Source of the DNA: an uncultured Selenomonas sp.
Lineage (GTDB): Bacteria; Bacillota; Negativicutes; Selenomonadales; Selenomonadaceae
Reading direction: 5' to 3'
Assembly (NCBI GenBank): GCA_934202005.1
Contig: CAKPXP010000021.1
Span: forward strand, 1-29,559
DNA: 29,559 nucleotides
Part shown: piece after piece, positions 8,785-16,532 of the stretch
How positions within the stretch are numbered: position 1 is the first letter of the stretch
How the letters are laid out: each line of letters starts with the position of its first letter
Translations under genes and position numbers: made by a program
The notes under the pieces: model-generated
The model's database searches: none
What the model saw: the letters and a program-made list of their open reading frames with translations, nothing else
What the model was told of the DNA's origin: nothing

Positions 8785-8833
8785 GAACTGTCCGCATGAC
8801 CTGCCTGTCCCCGGGCAGTCATGCGGACAGTTC
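8785..8833. repeat. Perfect 16-bp inverted repeat without U-tract
   Basis: Arms 8785-8800 and 8818-8833 are exact reverse complements. With one bulged base the stem extends by TGCC/GGCA (8802-8805 with 8814-8817), leaving an 8-nt loop. There is no T run on either strand, so it does not look like a standard terminator. It lies between two hairpins that do. Its role is unknown. Confidence 0.75.
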
Positions 8834-8839
8834 TATATG

Positions 8840-8892
8840 AAAAAACGATGCTGCACGTGCGTGAGATTTCACGTCTGTGCAGCATCGTTTTT
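8840..8892. terminator. Bidirectional intrinsic terminator
   Basis: Arms 8841-8856 and 8877-8892 form a 16-bp stem whose outer pairs are A5/T5, so each strand ends in a U run. An inner ACGTG/CACGT stem extends it. It lies about 55 bases after the stop of the minus-strand gene ending at 8947 and would also catch read-through from hicB. Confidence 0.85.
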
Positions 8893-8946
8893 GTTCGGTT
8901 TTCTGACGCGCTCCTCGTGTCTCAACGGGGAACGCCGTCAGCCCCC

Positions 8947-9831
8947 TCACGCATCGATACGATACCGATCGACCCAGGCAGCGTGGTCCTTGGCGTAGAG
9001 GCGCAGGACGGTGAGGCCGTCGGCCTGGGGCATGCCGGATTTGATGAGGCGATAGGCGCCGCCCATGTCGTCCTCCATGTCTTTCCAGCCCGTCTGGCCA
9101 CTCCAGTAGCGCGCCGCCACGATGCGCTCCGTGCCCTGCGGGAGATTCACGGCCTTCTTGAGGAACTTGATCTCGAGTGTGTCGCCCGCGACATTCTTGA
9201 CCGTGTCCCACTCCCAGTAGATGAGGTTGTCGCCCTTGCGGCGCATGGTCGTCGTGTCGGCGATGGCGGTCGTCGTGAGACCGTCCACCTCGCTCGTCCA
9301 GAGATCCTGCCAGCGATCCTGCGCCACGCGGCGCTCGAGCTCGTGCTGGTGGAACACGTGGTCGACGATGGCGTCATAGTACTGCTCGTCGAACGACTGG
9401 GAGTTGATCTCCTTCTCCCGGCCGTCCGTATGCGACCAGAGCACGCGGCCGCTCGCGTCGTAGAAGTCCTCCTTCATATACTGCACCGTGCGGTTCTGCG
9501 GGTTCACCTTGAGGAGCGCCACGCTGAACGCGAGCTGCGAGGGGTTCGATATGACCTCGCCGATGCCGTAGGCCGCGATGGTCTCCTGCGCGCCGCCGTA
9601 GCTGTAGCCCGTCTTGATGTAGGCCTCGATCTCCGTCGGCACCCTGCCATGGGCCGTCTCGACGCTCGCGGTCGTGACGACCGACGCGGGATCGATGAAG
9701 TTGCTGTATTTCTCATCCGAGGACAGCCAGTACCAGTCCGTCTCGCCGGCATCGTCAGCAAGCGCGAACGACGATGCGCAGAGACAGAGGACGAACATCA
9801 GGAGCGCGGCTGTCAAACGAAGTTTTTTCAT
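8947..9831 (-). CDS. Secreted protein of unknown function, two-module
   Basis: A 294-residue protein with a clear signal peptide: MKKLR, a hydrophobic stretch to about residue 20, and a probable signal peptidase I site after SFALA. I do not recognise the family. The mature part appears to hold two diverged copies of one module, each with a Trp/Asp-rich start (WYWLSSDEKYSNFID and DLWTSEVDGLTTTAIAD), a strand-rich middle, and an aromatic end (GRVLWS, then TGWKD). This layout resembles small surface or periplasmic 'adhesin E'-like domains, but that is a guess from pattern only. The start at 9831 follows GAGGTGA by 4 bases; the GTG at 9840 and ATG at 9837 overlap that ribosome site. It lies 37 bases downstream of hydF on the same strand and ends at the terminator stack. 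Confidence 0.8.
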   Translation of the reverse strand: MKKLRLTAALLMFVLCLCASSFALADDAGETDWYWLSSDEKYSNFIDPASVVTTASVETAHGRVPTEIEAYIKTGYSYGGAQETIAAYGIGEVISNPSQLAFSVALLKVNPQNRTVQYMKEDFYDASGRVLWSHTDGREKEINSQSFDEQYYDAIVDHVFHQHELERRVAQDRWQDLWTSEVDGLTTTAIADTTTMRRKGDNLIYWEWDTVKNVAGDTLEIKFLKKAVNLPQGTERIVAARYWSGQTGWKDMEDDMGGAYRLIKSGMPQADGLTVLRLYAKDHAAWVDRYRIDA

Positions 9832-9868
9832 TCTCATCACCTCATAACGAAATCATGGGAAGTCCATC

Positions 9869-11101
9869 TCAGGCCTCCGCCGTCGCCGGCAGGGCGACAT
9901 CGGGGAGGATGCCGAGGAGCGCGGCGATCGCGAGGCCGTAGTTCGTCATCGGCACGCCGGCCGCGCGCGCCTCCGCGACGCGGCAGAGGACGTAGCTGCG
10001 GTTGAACATGCAGCTGCCGCAGTGGATGACGATATCGTAGCCCGTGAGATCCTCGGGGAAGTCCTTGCCCGAGACGACGTTCACTGCGATCTCGCCGCCG
10101 AGGACGCGCCGCAGCAGGCGCGGCAGCTTCACGCGGCCGATGTCCTCCGCGAGCGGCTTGTGCGTGCAGGCCTCCGCGATGAGGATGCGGTGCGTGCCGC
10201 CCGCCGCGCGGAGCGCCATGAGCTGCCGCGCACCCGCGAGGAAGTAGGAAAGATCTCCCTTGAGCGCCGCGAAGAGCACGGAGAACGATGTGAGCAGGCT
10301 CGCCGCCGGCTTTTTCGCGTGCACGACGCGGAACGCCTGCGAGTCCGTGATGATGAGGTGCGGCGGCCGCCGGAGCAGCGCTAGCGCCTCATCGAGCTTG
10401 TCCGTCGTGCAGGAGAGGACGAGCGCGTGCTTGTCGAGGAGCTCGCGCAGCGTCTGCACCTGCGGCAGGATGAGGCGCCCCTTCGGCGCCTGGATGTCCT
10501 GCGGCATCACGAGCAGCACGGTATCGCCCTCACGGCAGAGGCTTCCCGTGATGGAGCGCAGCGCGTAGTCCTCAGGCAGCAGGCGCGCGATCTCGCGGCG
10601 AAGCGCCTCCATCCCGCGGCGCTCCCGCGCGCTCACGGCGAGCACGGGCACGCGCGCCGCCGCGTGCAGGGCCGCCACGCGCGCCGCACCGCCGTCCGCG
10701 AGCCGGTCCGCCTGGCTCACGACGGCGAGCACGGGACGCCCCATCTCCCGCAGGTGCGCGGCGAAGCGCAGCGCCTCCGCGTCGCCCGCCGCCTCAGGCG
10801 GGAAGAGCACGAGCGCGATGTCCGTCTCCTGCACCGCGCGCTCCGTCTGCCGCACGCGCGCCGCGCCGAGCTCCGCCTCGTCGTCGTCGAAGCCCGCCGT
10901 ATCGATGAATACCACGGGGCCCAGCCCCGCGACCTCCATCGACTTGTAGACGGGATCCGTCGTCGTGCCGGGCTTCGCGGAGACGATGGCGAGCTGCTGC
11001 CCCGTCAGCGCGTTTAGGAGCGACGATTTCCCGCTGTTGCGCCGCCCGAAGAGTCCGATGTGCAGCCGGCTCGCCCGCGGCGTATCCTGAAGCGTTGTCA
11101 T
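9869..11101 (-). CDS. hydF: [FeFe]-hydrogenase maturation GTPase HydF
   Basis: The scaffold GTPase on which the 2Fe subcluster of [FeFe] hydrogenase is built before transfer to the apo-enzyme; it works with HydE and HydG, which are not in this window. It has 410 residues, near the usual length. The N-terminal GTPase has the P-loop GRRNSGKSS (19-27), the G2 region PGTTTDP and the G3 motif DTAG (about 68-71). The C-terminal cluster-binding motif is C312-T-H314, 45 residues, then H360-C361-G-S-C364, the HydF CxH...HCxxC signature. The start at 11101 (MTTLQD) is preferred over an upstream in-frame ATG because of the AAGGGTG ribosome site and family length. It implies that the organism makes an [FeFe] hydrogenase. 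Confidence 0.96.
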   Translation of the reverse strand: MTTLQDTPRASRLHIGLFGRRNSGKSSLLNALTGQQLAIVSAKPGTTTDPVYKSMEVAGLGPVVFIDTAGFDDDEAELGAARVRQTERAVQETDIALVLFPPEAAGDAEALRFAAHLREMGRPVLAVVSQADRLADGGAARVAALHAAARVPVLAVSARERRGMEALRREIARLLPEDYALRSITGSLCREGDTVLLVMPQDIQAPKGRLILPQVQTLRELLDKHALVLSCTTDKLDEALALLRRPPHLIITDSQAFRVVHAKKPAASLLTSFSVLFAALKGDLSYFLAGARQLMALRAAGGTHRILIAEACTHKPLAEDIGRVKLPRLLRRVLGGEIAVNVVSGKDFPEDLTGYDIVIHCGSCMFNRSYVLCRVAEARAAGVPMTNYGLAIAALLGILPDVALPATAEA

Positions 11102-11124
11102 ACCATTCACACCCTTTCCTCTCC

Positions 11125-11133
11125 AGTATATCA
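11125..11133 (-). promoter_or_regulatory. Probable extended -10 promoter of hydF
   Basis: On the minus strand TGA-TATACT forms an extended -10 about 24 bases before the hydF start. No good -35 is visible at 17 bp. It is divergent from the plus-strand promoter at 11150-11158, so the two genes share a short regulatory interval. Confidence 0.5.
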
Positions 11134-11149
11134 CGCGCCCGCCGTCCTG

Positions 11150-11158
11150 TGGTAAAAT
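11150..11158 (+). promoter_or_regulatory. Probable extended -10 promoter of the gene at 11255
   Basis: TGG-TAAAAT forms an extended -10 with a weak -35. Transcription from about 11165 would give a leader of roughly 90 nt containing the hairpins at 11170-11235. Confidence 0.45.
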
Positions 11159-11169
11159 GTAAATAAAAA

Positions 11170-11235
11170 TCCTGCATCACGCAGGAAGAGAAACCACGGA
11201 TGCCCGCGCGCCGCAAGGCGCAGCGCGCAGGCATC
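11170..11235 (+). promoter_or_regulatory. Two hairpins in the leader of the gene at 11255
   Basis: Hairpin one is TCCTGC/GCAGGA (11170-11175 with 11181-11186). Hairpin two is closed by GATGCC/GGCATC (11199-11204 with 11230-11235), with GC-rich inner pairing. The second ends 3 bases before the AAAGGAG ribosome site (11239-11245), so it could affect translation. On the minus strand hairpin one is followed by a T-rich run, so it could instead block antisense transcription. Confidence 0.4.
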
Positions 11236-11254
11236 ACGCAAAGGAGTCTTCACC

Positions 11255-11821
11255 ATGTCCAACTATCAATCCTTCACCGTCGGCGAGCCGTTCCCCCTGC
11301 CCATCGTCCACCAGGCGGACGGCGGCATGTTCCAGGTCGACGGCAGCGGCGCCATGTTCATCCTCCAGCTCAGCCGCGCCGACGTCATCGCGGCCGAGGC
11401 GTTCCGCACGGGCGCGATGGAGCTCGCGCTCTACGAGGAGGCGGGCATCCTCTTCCTCCTCTACCGCATCGACGGCATCTTCAAGGAGGGCTGGGGCGAC
11501 TGCCCGCTCGCGCTCCATCTCGTGAAACGCGAGCACCGGCCGACCGCGGCGAGCCTGCGCGACCATACGCTCCATCTCTACCTCGTCGACACGCGGCTGC
11601 AGCTCCTGCTCGCGCTGCGCGACGCTGCCATGACGCCGGCGTTCCAGCGCGTCCTCACGGACTATGTGACGGCGCACGCGGGCGAGACCGTCGATGCCGC
11701 CGACTTCTCGCGGCGGCTCCAGTCCGTCTGGGCCGCGCGCACGAGCACCGCCATGCGCGAGCGCGCCGCCGCCGTCCTCTCCCTCCCGTTCACGCTCGGC
11801 GCATCCCAAAAGAAATCATAG
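11255..11821 (+). CDS. Hypothetical protein, divergent from hydF
   Basis: A 188-residue protein I do not recognise. It has no signal peptide, no membrane segment and a single cysteine. The first half is mixed strand and hydrophobic (MSNYQSFTVGEPFPLPIV, then GILFLLYRIDGIFKEGWGD). The second half is helical and Arg/Ala-rich, with LHLYLVDTRLQLLLALRDAAM at about 109-129. It looks like a compact soluble cytoplasmic protein. The start is supported by AAAGGAG (11239-11245). Codon use matches its neighbours. It is alone on its strand here, divergent from hydF, and followed 35 bases later by the fold-back element at 11857. No function should be assigned. Confidence 0.75.
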   Translation: MSNYQSFTVGEPFPLPIVHQADGGMFQVDGSGAMFILQLSRADVIAAEAFRTGAMELALYEEAGILFLLYRIDGIFKEGWGDCPLALHLVKREHRPTAASLRDHTLHLYLVDTRLQLLLALRDAAMTPAFQRVLTDYVTAHAGETVDAADFSRRLQSVWAARTSTAMRERAAAVLSLPFTLGASQKKS

Positions 11822-11856
11822 AAAAGCCGCCTGCTTTATGATATGATATTTCTTAT

Positions 11857-12015
11857 GGAACCACTGATTAAATGAGGTGCTCCGGATTTACGCGGATGCG
11901 CTGTATCTCCCTAGGAGACAAATCCTCAGCGTAGCGGGCTACGCTGAGGATTTGTCGACGACGGGAGGACAACGCAGACGCGTGAAGACGGAGTGCCGAA
12001 TGAATCAGTGGTTCC
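11857..12015 (+). mobile_element. 159-bp fold-back MITE-like element, copy A
   Basis: It begins GGAACCACTGATT and ends AATCAGTGGTTCC, a perfect 13-bp terminal inverted repeat. The left and right halves are imperfect reverse complements over their whole length, and the centre is a near-perfect hairpin of about 18 bp starting GACAAATCCTCAGCG (left arm from about 11918). The reverse complement of 27443-27601 matches with no gaps and about 15 substitutions by eye. It has no coding capacity. Flanks are AT-rich (TTAT left, TATG right), so a short target duplication is possible but not certain. It lies 114 bases upstream of the HD-GYP gene. Confidence 0.85.
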
Positions 12016-12026
12016 TATGGGATACT

Positions 12027-12097
12027 TCAGAAGCTGCGGCCTAAAAGCGCGCCTCATAGCTAGGTACGCGCCGCTTTCTTCCCCCGCCCGCTTCTGA
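12027..12097 (+). promoter_or_regulatory. Structured leader of the HD-GYP gene
   Basis: An outer stem TCAGAAGC/GCTTCTGA (12027-12034 with 12090-12097) encloses GCGCG...CGCGC pairing around 12047-12071, with a CCT/AGG inner pair. The ribosome site AAAGGAG follows at about 12113. A GATACT with upstream TGG (12018-12026) could be an extended -10 just past the fold-back element. It does not match the c-di-GMP riboswitch consensus I know, so its role is open. Confidence 0.4.
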
Positions 12098-12129
12098 TAC
12101 GGGAAAATGAGTAAAGGAGATCGGAAACC

Positions 12130-13275
12130 ATGCTGCGCCTCTCTGTCAAAGACCTCAAAAAGGGCATGATCGTCGCCCAAAGCATCTACAACAACCACGG
12201 GGGCAGTTACCTCGTCCGGGGCAGCGCCATCACGCCGGAATATATCCGCCAGCTGCAGAAGATCGGCATTCCGACCGTCAACGTGACCTCCGCGGATCCG
12301 AGTTTCCAGCTCCTGCCGCCGGAGGACGTCGTGCAGGAGACGACGCGCATCGATGCCATCCAGCATGTGTTCGAGGCGTTCCAGAGCGTCGAGCAGGAGG
12401 GGCGTCTCGACGCCGAGGCGATGGAGCGCGTCTCGGACAACATCCTCATCGACCTCATCCAGCGCAAGGAGAACCTCATCCAGCTCACGGACATCCGCCT
12501 GCACGACACCTACACGTTCGCGCACAGCGTCAACGTCGCCATCCTCTCCGCCATGCTCGGCCTGCAGTGCCACTATACGAAAAAGGACCTCACCCTCCTC
12601 ACGCTCGGCGCGCTGCTCCACGACCTCGGGAAAATCGGCATCCCCGCCGAGATCCTCACGAAAAACACGCGCCTCACTGACGAGGAGTTCGCTACCATCA
12701 AGCAGCATCCCGAGCTCGGCGCGCAGCGCATCCATGAGATGGACAACATGCTCCCCTCGACGAGCCTGCTCGCCGCCATCGCGCGCGAGCACCACGAGCA
12801 TGTCGACGGACGCGGCTACCCGCGCGGCCTCGCGGGAGAGAAAATCCACCGCTTCGCGAAGATCGTCGCCATCGCCGATGTCTACGATGCGCTCACGAGC
12901 GAGCGCCCCTACAAGCGCGCCTACACGCCGAACGTCGCCTACAACATCATGAAGAATGTCAACATCGGCCAGTTCGACAAGACGCTGCTCGACATCTTCT
13001 TCAACAACGTCGCGATCTACCCTGTCGGCACCATCCTCAAGACGACCTGGGGCTATGCCATCGTCAAGCAATGCGAGTTCGGCAAGACGGAATCGCCGAC
13101 CATCATCCTCTTCGCCGATCTCGAGGGCAAGGTGCTCAAGGAGCCCATCACCATCGACCTCGCAGACGATCCGCTCGGCACGAAGGCCATCCAGATGGTC
13201 ATCGCCGACAACGAGCTCCGCCATTTCATCCACTCCCTCAGCATCGATCCCTCCATCTATCTGCAGGAGGCGTGA
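12130..13275 (+). CDS. HD-GYP domain protein (probable c-di-GMP phosphodiesterase)
   Basis: Probably hydrolyses the second messenger cyclic di-GMP. The 381 residues comprise an N-terminal domain of about 110 residues with no recognised sensor, then an HD-GYP domain. Metal-binding and signature motifs are present: HSVNV, LLHDLGKIGIP with H164-D165, KQHPELG, REHHEHVDGRGYP (219-231; the GYP variant of the signature is intact at 229-231), and IADVYDALTSERPYK. About 100 residues follow the catalytic core. It has no membrane segment, so it is cytoplasmic. The start at 12130 has AAAGGAG ahead. It follows a structured leader and the fold-back element and ends before a strong hairpin at 13298-13344. 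A PAS-GGDEF-EAL protein lies 1.5 kb away on the other strand, so the region holds two c-di-GMP enzymes. The substrate is inferred from the family. Confidence 0.92.
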   Translation: MLRLSVKDLKKGMIVAQSIYNNHGGSYLVRGSAITPEYIRQLQKIGIPTVNVTSADPSFQLLPPEDVVQETTRIDAIQHVFEAFQSVEQEGRLDAEAMERVSDNILIDLIQRKENLIQLTDIRLHDTYTFAHSVNVAILSAMLGLQCHYTKKDLTLLTLGALLHDLGKIGIPAEILTKNTRLTDEEFATIKQHPELGAQRIHEMDNMLPSTSLLAAIAREHHEHVDGRGYPRGLAGEKIHRFAKIVAIADVYDALTSERPYKRAYTPNVAYNIMKNVNIGQFDKTLLDIFFNNVAIYPVGTILKTTWGYAIVKQCEFGKTESPTIILFADLEGKVLKEPITIDLADDPLGTKAIQMVIADNELRHFIHSLSIDPSIYLQEA

Positions 13276-13297
13276 GGCGCAGCAAGTCCATATACCG

Positions 13298-13344
13298 CAA
13301 GGGCGGCGCACGCGATCCGCAAACGATCGCGTGCGCCGCCCTTG
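13298..13344 (+). terminator. Strong terminator-like hairpin after the HD-GYP gene
   Basis: A perfect 20-bp stem (13298-13317 with 13325-13344) has a 7-nt loop, 22 bases after the stop codon. There is no clear T run on the plus strand, so termination efficiency is uncertain. The dispersed repeat begins two bases later, as at the serS terminator. Confidence 0.65.
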
Positions 13345-13346
13345 TG

Positions 13347-13446
13347 CTATGTAAATCCCCAAGAACGCAAGCCGCAGGCGCAGCGTGATTGGTTGGATTT
13401 ACTGTAAGGGCGATGCACAATGTCCACGAAGTGGATGTTTGTGCAT
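13347..13446 (+). repeat. 80-100-bp dispersed hairpin repeat, copy 2
   Basis: Bases 13347-13426 match the reverse complement of 1-81. They contain the inverted repeat GTAAATCC (13351-13358) / GGATTTAC (13395-13402). A second hairpin follows: ATGCACAA (13413-13420) pairs with TTGTGCAT (13439-13446), with TCCAC/GTGGA inside. Copy 1 is cut within this second hairpin by the window edge. The repeat is non-coding. Its relation to the gene upstream (stop, 20-bp hairpin, repeat) is the same in both copies. Confidence 0.8.
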
Positions 13447-13468
13447 GTAGTTTGCTATTCTCGTGGTC

Positions 13469-14293
13469 CTACCGCAGTTCCGTCAGATACTCCTCGAACG
13501 GCAGGCCGTAGTTCCAGGGGAGGTCGAGCGCGACGGCGTAGGCGAGGCATTTGCTGATGAAGTCGGCGGCCTTCTTTACGGCGTCGGTGAGCGATGCGCC
13601 ACGCACGAGGCTCGCGGCGACGATGGCGGCGAAGGCGTCGCCGCTGCCGCTGCGGTCACCGCCGATCTTTTTCTCCCGGAGCAGCGTGCCGCGCCCGGCC
13701 TCGTAGATGAAGTTCTCGATCTCGTCGCCCTCGCTGAGCCCCGTGATGACGACCTGCGAGGGGCCGCGCTCCGCGAGCTCCGCGGCCATGTACTCGAGCT
13801 CTTCCTGCGCGACGCGGCCGCTCTCAGGATAGGGGCGGTCGAGCAGGCGGCAGGCCTCCGTGAGGTTCGGCGTCACGATGTCCGCGAGCGCGAGCAGGCG
13901 TTTCATGCCGTCGCACATCTCCTGCGTATAGGAGGAGTAGAGCTTGCCGTAGTCGCCCATGACGGGATCGACCATGACGCGCGTGCCCGGCTGCTTGAAC
14001 ATGCGGATGAAGTCCGCGACGATGGCGATCTGCTCCGCCGAGCCGAGGAAACCCGTGCAGATGCCGTCGAACTGGACGCCGTTCTTCTGCCAGTCCTCCA
14101 TGTAGGGACGCATGCGGCTCGTGTAGTCGTCGATGAAGTGCGTCGGAAAGCCCGTATGGCACGAGAGGATGGCCGTCGGCAGCGGACAGGCCTGCACCTT
14201 GAGCGCGGAGATGAGCGGCAGCTCGACGGCGACGGAGCAGCGGCCAAACCCCGTCACATCGTTGACGAGCGCGATGCGCTTCTGCCGCTTCAT
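13469..14293 (-). CDS. pdxK: Pyridoxal/pyridoxamine kinase family protein
   Basis: A ribokinase-superfamily kinase that phosphorylates B6 vitamers with ATP in the pyridoxal phosphate salvage route, in the cytoplasm. It has 274 residues. The N-terminal sequence [16 protein letters not shown] with [10 protein letters not shown] is typical of the PdxY/PdxK group, as is [12 protein letters not shown]. The anion-hole and catalytic motif reads DRSGSGDAF, where GSGD stands for the family's GTGD with the catalytic Asp kept. The start ATG overlaps the queF stop by four bases (ATGA), so the two are co-translated. It is the last gene of a four-gene minus-strand unit. The exact vitamer preference cannot be told from sequence. 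Confidence 0.88.
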   Translation of the reverse strand: MKRQKRIALVNDVTGFGRCSVAVELPLISALKVQACPLPTAILSCHTGFPTHFIDDYTSRMRPYMEDWQKNGVQFDGICTGFLGSAEQIAIVADFIRMFKQPGTRVMVDPVMGDYGKLYSSYTQEMCDGMKRLLALADIVTPNLTEACRLLDRPYPESGRVAQEELEYMAAELAERGPSQVVITGLSEGDEIENFIYEAGRGTLLREKKIGGDRSGSGDAFAAIVAASLVRGASLTDAVKKAADFISKCLAYAVALDLPWNYGLPFEEYLTELR

Positions 14294-14784
14294 CGGTTGT
14301 CCACCTTGTCGAGCGCGTAAAGGTCATGCTCCATGAAACGGTGCTCGGCGAGCTTTTCGTATTTCGTCCCCGGACGGCCATAGTTCGCGAAGGGGTCGAT
14401 GGAGATGCCGCCGCGCGGCAGGAATTTCCCCCAGACCTCGATGTATTTCGGATCCATGAGGCGGATGAGGTCCTTCATGATGACGTTGACGACGTCCTCG
14501 TGGAAATCACCGTGATTGCGGAAGCTCACGAGATAGAGCTTCAGCGACTTGCTCTCGACCATGCGCGCGCCCGGCACATAGGAGATGTAGATGGTCGCGT
14601 AGTCCGGCTGGCCCGTGATCGGGCAGAGCGCCGTAAACTCCGGACAGTTGAATTTCACCCAGTAGTCGCTATCAGGGTGGCGGTTCTCGAACGTCTCGAG
14701 GATCTCCGGGCAGTAGTCGTAGTGATAGTTGACATTTTTCTTGCCAAGGAGCGTGATGTCCTCAGCTGCTTTATCTCGTGGCAT
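14290..14784 (-). CDS. queF: NADPH-dependent 7-cyano-7-deazaguanine reductase
   Basis: Reduces preQ0 to preQ1 in queuosine biosynthesis; this is the short unimodular type of QueF, 164 residues. The catalytic region [11 protein letters not shown] carries the nucleophile C54 and the proton donor D61, followed by the NADPH and substrate motif [21 protein letters not shown]. The start at 14784 (MPRDKAAED) has AAAGGGG upstream. It lies inside the last 14 bases of the PAS-GGDEF-EAL gene in another frame, so translation is likely coupled. A longer frame reaching 14898 would add 38 residues that are only a shadow of the upstream gene. No other queuosine gene (queC, queD, queE) is in the window. Confidence 0.96.
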   Translation of the reverse strand: MPRDKAAEDITLLGKKNVNYHYDYCPEILETFENRHPDSDYWVKFNCPEFTALCPITGQPDYATIYISYVPGARMVESKSLKLYLVSFRNHGDFHEDVVNVIMKDLIRLMDPKYIEVWGKFLPRGGISIDPFANYGRPGTKYEKLAEHRFMEHDLYALDKVDNR

Positions 14785-16528
14785 GGCTTGGTTCCCCTTT
14801 GTCTGTTGGCAGGATATGGTCAGGATAGGGCGTGATGAATTTCTGCGCGAAGTTCTCCGGCGACTCCGGATGGCCGAAGAGGTAGCCCTGGATGGCATCC
14901 GCGTCGCAGGTGTCGCGCAGGAGGTCGTAGACGGGCGTCTCCTCGACGCCCTCGATGCAGACCGTGATGCCGATGCTGTGGCAGAGCGCCGTCACGGCGC
15001 AGACGAGCTGCTGGTCGAAGCCGCCGTCCGTGATGTTCTCGACGAACGCGCGGTCGATCTTCACAATGTCACAGGAGAGGTTCTTGAGCGAGGCGAGCGA
15101 GGAGTAGCCCGTGCCGAAATCATCCATCGCGATGTGGATGCCCTGACGGCGGTACGCGTCGAACTGCTCGTTGACGAAATGCCAGTCCGCGACGATGCGG
15201 CTCTCCGTGAGCTCGAGCGTCACGGCCTCCGCGGGGAGGTCATAGCGCGCAAGGCACGCGGGCACGAACTCTCGGAACGAGAGGTCGCGCACCTGCTCGT
15301 AGCTCATGTTGATGCTCATGCGGAAGTCCGGCAGCAACGCGTGCCACGCCTTCGCCTGCTGCACGGCCTGCTCTAGGAGCCATTTGCCGACGGGCAGGAT
15401 GAGCTTCGTCTCCTCAAGCAGCGGGATGAACTCCATCGGCGCGACCATGCGCCCCCGCGGGCTGCGCCAGCGCAGCAGCGCCTCGGCGCCGATGAGGCGG
15501 CGCGTCCGCGCGTCGACCTGCGGCTGGTACATGAGGCGGAACGCGCTGCAGCCCTCCTCCACGCTCGCGCGCAGGTCGTCGCGCATCGAGATGGAGCGCA
15601 CCCAGCGGTTGTACTGCTCCTTGCTGAACAGGCAGTTGCGGTTCTTGCCGTCGCGCTTCGCGAGGTCCATCGCCGCCTCCGCGTGCTTGTGGAGCACGAG
15701 GTAGTCCTTGCCCGCCTGCGGGTAGAGCACCGTGCCCGCCGAGACCGTGAGGAAGATGCGGTGCCCGTCGAGGTCGAACGGCTGCGTGAGCGCCTTCTGC
15801 ACGTTTTCGTAGAGCCGCTGCGCTGTCTCTGCATCTGCCATCGGATAAATGATGCCGTACTCGTCGCCGTCGAGCTTGTAGAGCGTGAGCTCCTCCGGCA
15901 GGAGCGCGAGGATGACGTCTGCGACGAGCTTCAGCACGCGGTCGCCGAACATGCGGTTGAACGTCTCATTGACGATCTTGAAATTATCGATGCCGAGCAC
16001 GAGCACGGCCCCGCCCTGCCCCGTGATGCGATACGCCGAGAGCGCGACGCGCAGGCTGTGCTCGAACTGGTATTTATTGAGGAGGCCCGTGATGTCGTCC
16101 GCCTGGTTGCGGTTCGCCATGCGGCGGATCTCGCTCACGAAGATTGGCTGCGCGCCATCCTTGCCGAGCGCGCCGACGCGGCCGCGCGAGCGCAGCCAGA
16201 CATAGACGCCGCTGCGATCCCGCACGCGGTACTCCATCGCGTGCTCGAAGACGTTGAGCCGCTCCATGATCGCGGTGAGGGAGGCCGCGAGCTGGTCCCG
16301 TTCCTCCGGGTGCACCAGCGGCGTCCATACCGCACCGAAATCCGCCACGACCTCCGCCGGCAGGCCGAAATCCCGCACGAGATTCGGCGAAAGCAGCGCC
16401 GTGCGCGTCTCGATGTCGACGAACACGAGATACTCGTCCGTCGTGCGCTTGATGATATCGAACATCGCCTTGCACCGCCGGAGCAGCGGACTCAGCGACG
16501 CCCTTCCCTGTTTGCCCATAGCATTCAC
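14771..16528 (-). CDS. PAS-GGDEF-EAL protein (probable c-di-GMP phosphodiesterase)
   Basis: A cytoplasmic c-di-GMP signalling enzyme, 585 residues, without membrane segments. A PAS-like sensor covers about 25-135. The GGDEF domain (about 145-300) has DGDEY at 220-224 in place of GGDEF, so cyclase activity is doubtful and it may act as a regulatory GTP-binding domain. The EAL domain (about 312-565) keeps the known catalytic set: E349-A-L351, N407, E439/E442 in LELTES, D469-D470 in [11 protein letters not shown]490, EGVE 526-529 and Q547. So it most likely degrades c-di-GMP. It starts 4 bases after the small gene upstream and overlaps queF by 14 bases. The PAS ligand is unknown. Confidence 0.93.
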   Translation of the reverse strand: MNAMGKQGRASLSPLLRRCKAMFDIIKRTTDEYLVFVDIETRTALLSPNLVRDFGLPAEVVADFGAVWTPLVHPEERDQLAASLTAIMERLNVFEHAMEYRVRDRSGVYVWLRSRGRVGALGKDGAQPIFVSEIRRMANRNQADDITGLLNKYQFEHSLRVALSAYRITGQGGAVLVLGIDNFKIVNETFNRMFGDRVLKLVADVILALLPEELTLYKLDGDEYGIIYPMADAETAQRLYENVQKALTQPFDLDGHRIFLTVSAGTVLYPQAGKDYLVLHKHAEAAMDLAKRDGKNRNCLFSKEQYNRWVRSISMRDDLRASVEEGCSAFRLMYQPQVDARTRRLIGAEALLRWRSPRGRMVAPMEFIPLLEETKLILPVGKWLLEQAVQQAKAWHALLPDFRMSINMSYEQVRDLSFREFVPACLARYDLPAEAVTLELTESRIVADWHFVNEQFDAYRRQGIHIAMDDFGTGYSSLASLKNLSCDIVKIDRAFVENITDGGFDQQLVCAVTALCHSIGITVCIEGVEETPVYDLLRDTCDADAIQGYLFGHPESPENFAQKFITPYPDHILPTDKGEPSHATR

Positions 16529-16532
16529 TCTT

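Noticed and set aside
12027..12097. c-di-GMP riboswitch ahead of the HD-GYP gene
   Set aside because: The stems do not match the GEMM consensus sequence or layout that I know, so it is listed only as a structured leader.
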